Below, one piece after another: positions 20,093-26,923 of a stretch of DNA of 35,477 bases. The notes beneath the pieces are model-generated. The model was given only the letters and a program-made list of their open reading frames with translations. It ran no database searches and was not told the DNA's origin. Origin of the DNA: a virus. The position numbers were made by a program, and so were the translations under genes. Within the stretch, counting starts at the first letter, position 1, and each line of letters begins with the position of its first letter. Location of the stretch: the IMG/VR virus record IMGVR_UViG_3300032288_000941, positions 1-35,477 of that record; one strand, 5' to 3'.

Positions 20093-20431
20093 ATGAGTTT
20101 ATTAGACAAAACATGGTTTGGTGGTGAAGTAGAAAAGTTCTTTGGTTCACCAGCGTTTAAGTTGGCAAGGAAAGACTCGCCACCAACAAGCAAACAAGCG
20201 GCACAAGGGGTAAACACAACTAACCTAGAACAGTTGGTTTACGAGACCATTGCCACATTCCCTGATGGCTGTATCCAAGACGAGGTATTGGCTAAGTTGC
20301 CAGGCAAGCCCTACTCTAGCGTCACAGCACGATTCAAAGGACTGCTAGAAAAGGGGTATATTGAGGATACGGGTCTGACAAGGGCAGGAATGTCAGGCAA
20401 ACAGCAACGTATCTTAAAGGTCAAAGTATGA
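20093..20431 (+). CDS. Winged-helix DNA-binding protein
   Basis: A 112-residue protein. Residues 43-110 read as a winged helix: LEQLVYETIATFPDGCIQDE, the recognition-helix-like PYSSVTARFKGLLEKGYIED, then a basic wing (GKQQRILKVKV). The N-terminus carries a Trp/Phe motif (TWFGGEVEKFFGSPAF). It is probably a transcription regulator or part of the replication module. It is coupled by overlap to the following membrane micropeptide gene. Confidence 0.75.
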   Translation: MSLLDKTWFGGEVEKFFGSPAFKLARKDSPPTSKQAAQGVNTTNLEQLVYETIATFPDGCIQDEVLAKLPGKPYSSVTARFKGLLEKGYIEDTGLTRAGMSGKQQRILKVKV

Positions 20432-20538
20432 GTGAAGTCTTAATTTTCATAGCAGGGATGATTGCACCTGCCTTTGTAAGTGCAGTCCTAACCCTCTTTA
20501 AGTGCTTTGAGGACGTAATCAAGAACAGGATTAAGTGA
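20428..20538 (+). CDS. Membrane micropeptide, 36 aa
   Basis: MSEVLIFIAGMIAPAFVSAV begins a 36-codon frame with one transmembrane helix (residues 4-24) and a basic end (VIKNRIK). ATG overlaps the previous stop (ATGA), and its stop overlaps the next start. The three-way overlap supports translation. Function unknown; holin-like accessory or host-envelope effects are possible. Confidence 0.55.
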   Translation: MSEVLIFIAGMIAPAFVSAVLTLFKCFEDVIKNRIK

Positions 20539-20639
20539 TGGAAAGCCTACTTACCATCATTGTTTTGCTTGGTATGGGTGTCTGCATCGGTGTTATCGTA
20601 ATAGGTGCAGTCCTATACATAAGTTGGGACAAAGACTAA
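20538..20639 (+). CDS. Membrane micropeptide, 33 aa
   Basis: MESLLTIIVLLGMGVCIGVI begins a 33-residue, almost entirely hydrophobic frame ending SWDKD. The start overlaps the previous stop by one base. It is one single-pass peptide. Paired with the preceding micropeptide it could form a two-component membrane unit, but no family is known. Confidence 0.5.
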   Translation: MESLLTIIVLLGMGVCIGVIVIGAVLYISWDKD

Positions 20640-20642
20640 CTT

Positions 20643-21155
20643 ATGGAAAAAAAGATGCTAACTCAATCTCGATTAAAAGAAGTTCTTTCTTATGATCTTG
20701 AAACTGGATTGTTTACAAGAGTTTCTACTAAGACTAGATACAAGGCTGGCTCTATATCTGGCTCTCCACAAAACAAGGGTTATGTTCAAATAATGATTGA
20801 TTCATATAATTATTTGGCGCACAGACTTGCTTGGTTGTATGTTTATGGAGAATTTCCAAAAGGTCAAATAGATCACATAAATAGGATAAAAACAGACAAT
20901 AGGATTGCCAATCTTAGGGATGTTGATAACTCAATAAATCAACTAAATATTGGTGTTAGAAAGCATAACTCTAGTGGCGTAACAGGAGTTATGAAAGACA
21001 CAAGGTCAAGCAAGTGGGTCGTGCAACTTATCTTTGACAATAAAAGACACTATCTTGGAAGTTATGAAACTGTTGCAGAAGCAAAGATTGCTAGGGAAAA
21101 AAAGGAAAAAGAACTTATGCGCCTAAAACTTCAAGTGCATGATTTGTGTGTTTAA
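20643..21155 (+). CDS. HNH homing endonuclease with AP2 domain
   Basis: A 170-residue enzyme. The HNH_3 core is HRLAWLYVYGEFPKGQIDHI followed by NRIKTDNRIANLRDVDNSIN (residues about 60-100), with the metal- and phosphate-binding His residues. The AP2 DNA-binding part is SSGVTGVMKDTRSSKWVVQL to the Lys-rich end. Such genes are mobile and copy themselves into related phages by cutting uninvaded DNA. The last 41 bases overlap the end of the endolysin gene on the other strand, so the insertion sits at the convergent boundary. Confidence 0.9.
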   Translation: MEKKMLTQSRLKEVLSYDLETGLFTRVSTKTRYKAGSISGSPQNKGYVQIMIDSYNYLAHRLAWLYVYGEFPKGQIDHINRIKTDNRIANLRDVDNSINQLNIGVRKHNSSGVTGVMKDTRSSKWVVQLIFDNKRHYLGSYETVAEAKIAREKKEKELMRLKLQVHDLCV

Positions 21156-21732
21156 TCCTATCGTCTAGTCCAATAGTCCCGCCATTTATCCGTTTGGTTA
21201 AGGCTAGCCAATCTCCAGACTCAGCAATCTGATTACAGTTATGAGTTGCCCAATACCAGCCAGCACTTATGGCGGCATATTGAGCAGTTCTTACTAGGTC
21301 AGGTTGCATTACAAAGTCAACACCACAAGCCTTGCCTGCATGGTAGAAATTATCGTGTCCCGTCAACTGTAACCAGCCTGATCCACGAAACCGATACCCG
21401 TCACCAGAGGCTTCATCCCTGTTTCCCATGCGATTGCCGTAAATCCTGTTGGCAATGCGTTTAGGTTGTTTTTCGTATGCTTTGGCTTCTTCAGGCGTAA
21501 ATCCCCATGCCCTTTTTGGTGTTTTGGGAAACAACTTGAGCAATGTCTCAGCCCGATACATCAAGTTTTCTTCAATGGTTTTGAAGTTATTGCACTCATG
21601 TCCGCATTGAGCAATGAAAGCCGCTTGTTGTCTAACTGTGTTTATATTCCACTTCTGGAATGTTTCTCTAAAGACACCTTCCAAACTAGGATCAATGTGT
21701 AGTTTTACCAATTGGTCAGCGTTTACTGTCAT
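21115..21732 (-). CDS. Endolysin, GH19 lysozyme/chitinase-type
   Basis: A 205-residue peptidoglycan hydrolase. AAFIAQCGHECNNFKTIEEN contains the two catalytic acids of glycoside hydrolase family 19. The rest matches the lysozyme-like fold: YRFRGSGWLQLTGHDNFYHA and GWYWATHNCNQIAESGDWLA, then LTKRINGGTIGLDDR. There is no signal peptide, so export needs the holin. It cleaves glycan strands of the cell wall at lysis. The 3' end overlaps the HNH gene on the opposite strand. Confidence 0.93.
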   Translation of the reverse strand: MTVNADQLVKLHIDPSLEGVFRETFQKWNINTVRQQAAFIAQCGHECNNFKTIEENLMYRAETLLKLFPKTPKRAWGFTPEEAKAYEKQPKRIANRIYGNRMGNRDEASGDGYRFRGSGWLQLTGHDNFYHAGKACGVDFVMQPDLVRTAQYAAISAGWYWATHNCNQIAESGDWLALTKRINGGTIGLDDRIKHTNHALEVLGA

Positions 21733-22216
21733 TTACTTTCTCCATTACTGCTTGGTAGGCTGATATACACGCATTTAACTGCAATGTGTTTCTATCCCCT
21801 TGGGCTACTATTTCTGCGATGGCGGCAAGGGTTGCTCTGTCTGCTTCGTCAGCAGTTGAGTTAGTCTGTCCGTTAGGTTGGCTTCCCGTTTGGTTGCTAT
21901 TTCCACTGGCAACGGGGGTATTTGAACTGGTTTGTACGCAACTTGGGGTCGGGAGGCGCACCCTACCAGCACGAATAGCACGATCAAGACTAGACTGTTT
22001 TTCAGTAATGGCATTGTTTGCCTCCATCAATTTAGTTGAGTTTTCAGTAAGTTGTTTGGTGAGTTCTTGCTCTTTTACACGGGCTTCTTCGTTCTTGACA
22101 GCAATCTCTGCTTGCATCTCAATATCACGATCATCCCACCCTTTATGGTGTCCATAGCCATAAAAGCCTGCTAAAGCCAATAGAACGCCTAAGATTACCC
22201 AAGGATTAGGAATCAT
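21716..22216 (-). CDS. Rz-like inner-membrane spanin
   Basis: A 166-residue protein. One N-terminal membrane anchor (residues 5-24, NPWVILGVLLALAGFYGYGH) is followed by a charged coiled coil (residues 30-85) and a Ser/Thr/Asn/Gln-rich linker. The second half is helical. This is the architecture of i-spanins. They span the periplasm and, with an outer-membrane lipoprotein partner, fuse the two membranes at lysis. The partner frame lies inside at 21808-22014. Confidence 0.85.
   Translation of the reverse strand: MIPNPWVILGVLLALAGFYGYGHHKGWDDRDIEMQAEIAVKNEEARVKEQELTKQLTENSTKLMEANNAITEKQSSLDRAIRAGRVRLPTPSCVQTSSNTPVASGNSNQTGSQPNGQTNSTADEADRATLAAIAEIVAQGDRNTLQLNACISAYQAVMEKVNDSKR
21808..22014 (-). 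CDS. Rz1-like outer-membrane spanin (embedded gene)
   Basis: A 68-residue lipoprotein in another frame inside the Rz-like gene. The signal segment ends in the lipobox LVGC (Cys19), after which a Pro-rich mature part (QIPPLPVEIAT) is typical of Rz1. The nested arrangement equals that of lambda Rz/Rz1, which strongly supports both frames. It would sit in the outer membrane and bind the Rz coiled coil. Confidence 0.82.
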   Translation of the reverse strand: MPLLKNSLVLIVLFVLVGCASRPQVAYKPVQIPPLPVEIATKREANLTDRLTQLLTKQTEQPLPPSQK

Positions 22217-22719
22217 TGATCAGCCCTCGCTAATGCCCTCTCATTGGCTATTTTCTCTTTCTCAGGGTCAATATAGTCAGGTGGAGTAGTAGGCGGTGGT
22301 GGTGCTCTCCATTCCTCATCTAAAGGAGGGTTCACCCATGCTGGCATAGCACCAGATGACACCCAAGTAGAGGTAGATGGTGGTGGAGGCGTTGTAGGGG
22401 TGCTAGGAGGCGTTACAGGGGGCGTTGTAGGCGTTGCCATCTTCTCGGCCAATGTCTGCACACCCTTACGAGACATCACGCCACCAATGCCGCCAACAAT
22501 GAGCAATACGATATCGTTGAGCATCTTGAGATAACCCTGATCAATCGGAGCCATGCTCTTGATAGGCTGAGTAACAAAGGTAACGCTATACAGCATAAAG
22601 AACACAATGCCAGCCAAGATAACAGTCACGATAAGGACTACTAAAGCCCAAACCCTGACCTCTATCTCATCTTGCGTCAGAAGCCGATTGACTTGGAATT
22701 TGTGGGGGTTGTTGGACAA
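22213..22719 (-). CDS. Probable holin with proline-rich tail
   Basis: A 168-residue protein. Two membrane helices (residues about 25-48 and 68-84) are followed by a long Pro/Thr-rich, disordered tail (residues 98-130), then an acidic/Lys-rich end. It lies between two spanin-type genes upstream of endolysin, the usual place for the hole-forming protein. The Pro-rich extension is unusual for a holin and may span the periplasm or regulate timing. Overlaps of about 50 and 4 bases tie it to its neighbours. Confidence 0.65.
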   Translation of the reverse strand: MSNNPHKFQVNRLLTQDEIEVRVWALVVLIVTVILAGIVFFMLYSVTFVTQPIKSMAPIDQGYLKMLNDIVLLIVGGIGGVMSRKGVQTLAEKMATPTTPPVTPPSTPTTPPPPSTSTWVSSGAMPAWVNPPLDEEWRAPPPPTTPPDYIDPEKEKIANERALARADQ

Positions 22720-22885
22720 CTTGTTTCTCCAATATAGGTGCTACGAGGTAATCAGGACAATCTTGGGTGAATTGGCAATCGGGACGCTGACATTGTTTGG
22801 CAGAGAAATTCTTAGGATTCTGGCAAAAATATCGGTAAGAATCTTTGCAACCAATCAAAAGTAACAGTATTAACAAATACTTCAT
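22667..22885 (-). CDS. Small phage lipoprotein
   Basis: A 72-residue protein with a signal peptide and lipobox LLIGC (Cys13). The mature part has a Cys/Asp pattern (CQNPKNFSAKQCQRPDCQFT) seen in other phage lysis lipoproteins, then a Gln/Pro-rich tail. Its start overlaps the upstream gene's stop (ATGA). It may be a second outer-membrane spanin-like component working with the membrane coiled-coil protein encoded just before it. Confidence 0.7.
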   Translation of the reverse strand: MKYLLILLLLIGCKDSYRYFCQNPKNFSAKQCQRPDCQFTQDCPDYLVAPILEKQVVQQPPQIPSQSASDAR

Positions 22886-23049
22886 TTGGTTTCTTTCAGT
22901 TCTTGTTTCAATTTACGCAATTCTTTCATCTCTCGCTTGAGTTGTGCTTTCATGTAAAGAGTTTCCACATAAGCCATTGAGGTTGCACCTACGACAACAC
23001 AGAGCATCACTCCAATTAAAACCCACCAGATAAGTTTTGCAGTTGCCAC
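22882..23049 (-). CDS. Small membrane coiled-coil protein, GTG start
   Basis: A 55-residue frame starting at GTG 23049 (MATAKLIWWVLIGVMLCVVV). One transmembrane helix (residues 6-26) is followed by a charged coiled coil rich in Lys/Glu (KREMKELRKLKQELKETK). It overlaps the preceding gene by 34 bases and is coupled to the lipoprotein gene by ATGA. The shape is that of a mini i-spanin. The start is uncertain; an internal ATG in MLCVVVGATSMAYVE is possible. Confidence 0.55.
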   Translation of the reverse strand: MATAKLIWWVLIGVMLCVVVGATSMAYVETLYMKAQLKREMKELRKLKQELKETK

Positions 23050-23717
23050 ATCAGCCACCCAAAGATCAATGAAATAAACCCAACAGCAACCAATCCACTT
23101 ATCATCTCAATCTGGCGAATCTCCCTTTGTTCTTGTCTCCAACGCTCTATCCTTGCCCTTCGGATCATCTCCGATCTCGCCCACTCTTGCTCTTGCTCAA
23201 TTTTTGCATACATCTTCAAGAATCTGCCATACAAGTCTTTCAACTCAGAGGGCGCATACACCATCGCCTCCCTTACTTGTTCCATCAGTTTCTCAAGTTG
23301 CAACTCAATTAGAGTCCTCTCAATCGCTTTCTTGCTACTATTTTGGTCAGGATCATAGACATTCTTTGATTCTTCCTCTAATGACCGATAGTAATTGTTG
23401 ATTTGCTGTTGTGTATCGAATAAAAGACCAAGTTTCTCACCAATGTCCTTAATGAGTAAGAGTTCCATCTCCTCATAAGACTGTTGTTTCTTGGAAGCGG
23501 TTTTCGCTTTCGCCAGAGGCTTGGGGGCTTCTTCTGTTGGCTTGGACTTGGGCTTTCCGCTAAGTAAGCCAATGAGCCACTGCCAAATGCCCTTGATTGC
23601 CTTGACATCTGCAAGTACGCCTTCAACTGTCTTCTTAGCACCTTCAAGTTCCATGCGCCCCTCATGGAGCATTGCACAGCCTTGCTTAATAAAGCCAACT
23701 GCACCTTGCGCCAACAT
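23016..23717 (-). CDS. Virion- or lysis-associated coiled-coil membrane protein
   Basis: A 233-residue protein. After a short start (MLAQGAVGFIKQGCAMLHEG) come an amphipathic region and a Lys/Ala/Pro-rich linker (residues 55-80). A long charged coiled coil follows (residues 80-190, EEMELLLIKDIGEKLGLLFD onward). A C-terminal membrane helix (GLVAVGFISLIFGWLMWQL) comes last. Located between the ejection-type proteins and the lysis cassette, it could be a virion protein injected into the envelope, or a lysis accessory. No family recognised. Confidence 0.6.
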   Translation of the reverse strand: MLAQGAVGFIKQGCAMLHEGRMELEGAKKTVEGVLADVKAIKGIWQWLIGLLSGKPKSKPTEEAPKPLAKAKTASKKQQSYEEMELLLIKDIGEKLGLLFDTQQQINNYYRSLEEESKNVYDPDQNSSKKAIERTLIELQLEKLMEQVREAMVYAPSELKDLYGRFLKMYAKIEQEQEWARSEMIRRARIERWRQEQREIRQIEMISGLVAVGFISLIFGWLMWQLQNLSGGF

Positions 23718-23747
23718 GAGGAGAGAAAAAGGATCAATGGGTATCTC

Positions 23748-25706
23748 CTATTTATACTTTGACTCAAGTTCATCAAGTTCTTTTTGTTCTTCAGGCGTAA
23801 GCCCAAGGCCAACATTTGCAGGTTTTGGAGGCGTAAAGTCGTCTTGTGTGACTCCAGCCTTATCGTATGCTTGATTGAGCAAGCCAATAGTTTTCAATAA
23901 CTGTGGCTTTTGACTTGGTTGAGGAAGATCAGCAATCTTTGCATAAGCACTTTCTGCTTTTAATATGTCTTTAATTGCATCACGATTAGTTGCCATTTTT
24001 GCCAAGACTCTTGGAGCCATAAGCAAGCCACCACCCGCCAAAACAGCGCCAGCCGTACCTAATTCGCTGTAAGCATAACCAGCACCGCCTGCCGCCAATA
24101 TTGCCTGAACTGCACCACTAATCTGATTTGCTTGCGCTGAATTGATTGCCAAACTAAAGGTATTCTGTGGCTTTGTCTGGCTTAGTTTTGCGGCATTTGC
24201 AAGGACTTCAACATTTGATCTAACTTCAGGTGAAACTGCTTCATTAAATGTCCTGTTGAACTTTTTGTCTGTTTGTAGTTTCTTTTGTAAATTTATTAGA
24301 CTCGTAACAGATACATCTGTTCCTTCTTCTCCAAGAATACTACTTAAATATCCTTTTTGGACAGATGTTTTGACAAGATTAACGTCTAAATCAGGATTAA
24401 GTTTCTTTGCCCTATCAAGAGATGTGTAGAAATCTTTTATCTCAGAAACATTGCCTGTCTGAAATATTGTTTCTCCAACACGCTCTGCTGTCTTGTTGTT
24501 CAACTTAGCCAAGGTTGTTGGGAATAACTCAGTAATGCTAGACCTATAAAAAGCAGAGTTTTCATCGTATGCTTTTTTAAGTGCAGGGCTTAACTTAGTA
24601 GCGGCATCATCCATTGCTTTTTCAATAGAAATAACCGCCTGAGTCAAAGTTGCAACTTTAGGCGAGTTTGCTCCAAACTCAGATTTAGCCTCTCTTAGTT
24701 GCTTATTTAAATTTGATCTAAATTCATGTGCATCAGCAAAGGTAATTTCATCTTTAAGGTCAGAAATAGCCCTCAACTGTGATGTGACCTCATTGCCAAG
24801 ACTTGTTGACGGATCGCCCGTTTTAGATATTTTGGCGGCATTATCTAGTTGTTGTTGAGCCTTATTTGCCAAGGCAGATGAATTAACCAATACATCTTTT
24901 CCTCGCTCATTTATTTGAGCATAAGCCTCTCTTGCGGCAAGACTTAAACTATCTTGTGCATTTCCAATTACATCTTTGTATAAAGCACCAGACTCTAAAT
25001 CAGTTAATGTTCTACTAGAAATATCGTCTAAGACTTCGTTTCTTTTTGCTGTTAACGCCTGTAAATTTGCTTTATCTAACTCATCAAATATTCCTCTGCC
25101 AGAAATACCAGCACGACCAACTGATTCAGTTATTCCTCGTGTAGCAGTTGGCTCTACTTGATATTTAGTTAAAGAGCCACCTTCTTTTTCTAAGAGTCTT
25201 TGAACCTGTAATTTCATTTGGGCATCTTTGGGCAATGTAGACCCAAATATCCCAAGATCAGGCATATTATTTTTAGCAATCCTAAATGCTTTACCACCTA
25301 AGTCAAAAACTACATTTCCTGCGGCATCAAATGCCATATTCGTTACAGCATTGGTTAACTGCTCTGCAAACTGAGGCTCTAACCCCATTGGTTTGCCCAT
25401 AATTTCATCAACCTTTTGTTTAGCAACAGTACCAGTTAATGCGCCAGCGCCACTACCCAACATACTTCTAATCGCCATTGTTCCCGCTGTTCTTCCAGCA
25501 GTTGCACCTAATGGCGTTTTAGTAGTTGCAACGCCAATAGCACCACCAACCAAACCACCTATGTCTGGGAGACTTTCTTTGACAGCAGTACCAAACTCTT
25601 GTGCAAAAGTTCTTGGTTCATACTTTGGACTTAAAACTGATCCAGAGCCTCCATAACTAGCCTCTAAAGTATCAAGTTCTGCTTGTTCTTCTGCTGTAAG
25701 TGCCAT
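23748..25706 (-). CDS. Probable DNA-ejection/internal virion protein 1
   Basis: A 652-residue, mostly helical protein rich in Ala, Leu, Lys and Gly. A Gly/Ala-rich hydrophobic stretch (residues 50-100, GLVGGAIGVATTKTPLGATA) could enter a membrane, and another lies near 540-580. The same motif occurs at both ends: LTAEEQAELDTLEASY near the N-terminus and LTPEEQKELDELESKY at the C-terminus. Large Ala-rich proteins of this kind follow the hub in short-tailed phages and form the channel for DNA entry. The assignment comes from size, composition and order. Confidence 0.65.
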   Translation of the reverse strand: MALTAEEQAELDTLEASYGGSGSVLSPKYEPRTFAQEFGTAVKESLPDIGGLVGGAIGVATTKTPLGATAGRTAGTMAIRSMLGSGAGALTGTVAKQKVDEIMGKPMGLEPQFAEQLTNAVTNMAFDAAGNVVFDLGGKAFRIAKNNMPDLGIFGSTLPKDAQMKLQVQRLLEKEGGSLTKYQVEPTATRGITESVGRAGISGRGIFDELDKANLQALTAKRNEVLDDISSRTLTDLESGALYKDVIGNAQDSLSLAAREAYAQINERGKDVLVNSSALANKAQQQLDNAAKISKTGDPSTSLGNEVTSQLRAISDLKDEITFADAHEFRSNLNKQLREAKSEFGANSPKVATLTQAVISIEKAMDDAATKLSPALKKAYDENSAFYRSSITELFPTTLAKLNNKTAERVGETIFQTGNVSEIKDFYTSLDRAKKLNPDLDVNLVKTSVQKGYLSSILGEEGTDVSVTSLINLQKKLQTDKKFNRTFNEAVSPEVRSNVEVLANAAKLSQTKPQNTFSLAINSAQANQISGAVQAILAAGGAGYAYSELGTAGAVLAGGGLLMAPRVLAKMATNRDAIKDILKAESAYAKIADLPQPSQKPQLLKTIGLLNQAYDKAGVTQDDFTPPKPANVGLGLTPEEQKELDELESKYK

Positions 25707-25726
25707 GATTTATCCCTAAATATGTA

Positions 25727-26914
25727 TTATTGTTGACCTGCTTTTTGACGCAGTTCTCGCAATCTTGCTAGGTCTTTTTCAACATCTTTAGAAGCCTGAG
25801 AGCGTTCTTCTGCAAAATCTATTTCATTTAAACTCTTTTTGCCCCTGATAGCCTCATTGACTCTAGTATTTAACTTTCTGTCTATGCTTGCCCTACGTTC
25901 AATTTCATCTGCAACATAGTTCAGAGTTTTTATTGATAATCCACGAGTACCAATTGTTGCCTTCAAGAATTCCCTATCCTTGTCAGACAAAGCACCTTTA
26001 AGTTCACCAGCCTTGCCAACTGTCATTTCATTTAATATTGTGTCAATTATTTGCGATGGTGCAACACCTTTCACATCAATACCAAGTGCTTCGGCAACCC
26101 TAGCGCCTTGTAGCGCAACATCACTACCTACGCCAACAAATGCTTTTGGCAATAAATTACGTAGGTTTTGAGCCAATGTAATACGATCAGATGCACTAAA
26201 TGCACCTTTTTCTATCTCTGCCGCTAAATCGGTTTTATTTTTAGAAACTTCTAATGGTTGTTTAGTATCAACAGAAACTTTAGTTCCTCTTTCTGGGGCT
26301 GTTCCTAAATCTGCTATTTTTGTTCCATCTTGTTTTGATATTAAAAAGACACGACCATCTGCCTCAACTGTTTGAGTTTTTTCTTGTATGTCTTTTAAAT
26401 AACTAGTTCTTGCGTCTTTGTTGTTAACAATCGCATCAATTTGAGACTGATCTACGTTTTGCGCTTGTAATGCAGACCTTGCAGTACTTTTAGCAACTTG
26501 TTCATCAGAATAATCTAATTGTATTTTTTGGGCTTCTGCTAATGCTTTACCACTTTGGGCATACTTTTGAGTAGTTTCGGCAACATTTTTTGCCATTTCC
26601 TGACCCATTTGAATTGCCGCCATGCCTCTTTGCGTATCGCCAGAAGCCAATAATTGCTTACCAAAAGTTACATACCCCTCTGGTGTAGATAGGTCTGCTT
26701 GACTAGCCAAGTTTTGAAATGCAGAAATCTTTTGCAATGTTGGGTCTTCAGCACCCAATGCGCCACCAACTGCACGACCTAGTTGTGCGGCAGAGGCGTA
26801 AAGACCTTGGGGCGTACCAAATGCTTGACCTTCTCTTAATGCTTGTTCGTATTGTTGTCTTTCATACGATTGAGGAGTAATTCCAAACAATCCACCTACT
26901 ATATCTGTTGCCAT
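25727..26914 (-). CDS. Probable ejection/internal virion protein 2
   Basis: A 395-residue helical protein. The N-terminus (MATDIVGGLFGITPQSYERQ, EGQAFGTPQGLYASAAQLGR) contains Gly/Ala-rich amphipathic segments. Residues about 100-170 are coiled-coil with Gln/Lys. The C-terminal third (KAFVGVGSDVALQGARVAEA to the end) is also helical. It is the middle member of three large proteins encoded together, an arrangement like the P22 and T7 ejection sets. Exact homology is not evident, so the label is positional. Confidence 0.6.
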   Translation of the reverse strand: MATDIVGGLFGITPQSYERQQYEQALREGQAFGTPQGLYASAAQLGRAVGGALGAEDPTLQKISAFQNLASQADLSTPEGYVTFGKQLLASGDTQRGMAAIQMGQEMAKNVAETTQKYAQSGKALAEAQKIQLDYSDEQVAKSTARSALQAQNVDQSQIDAIVNNKDARTSYLKDIQEKTQTVEADGRVFLISKQDGTKIADLGTAPERGTKVSVDTKQPLEVSKNKTDLAAEIEKGAFSASDRITLAQNLRNLLPKAFVGVGSDVALQGARVAEALGIDVKGVAPSQIIDTILNEMTVGKAGELKGALSDKDREFLKATIGTRGLSIKTLNYVADEIERRASIDRKLNTRVNEAIRGKKSLNEIDFAEERSQASKDVEKDLARLRELRQKAGQQ

Positions 26915-26923
26915 GATTACTCC

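Noticed and set aside
23378-23887. 169-residue minus-strand frame
   Set aside because: Shadow across two accepted genes, rich in Ser/Leu/Arg without domain pattern.
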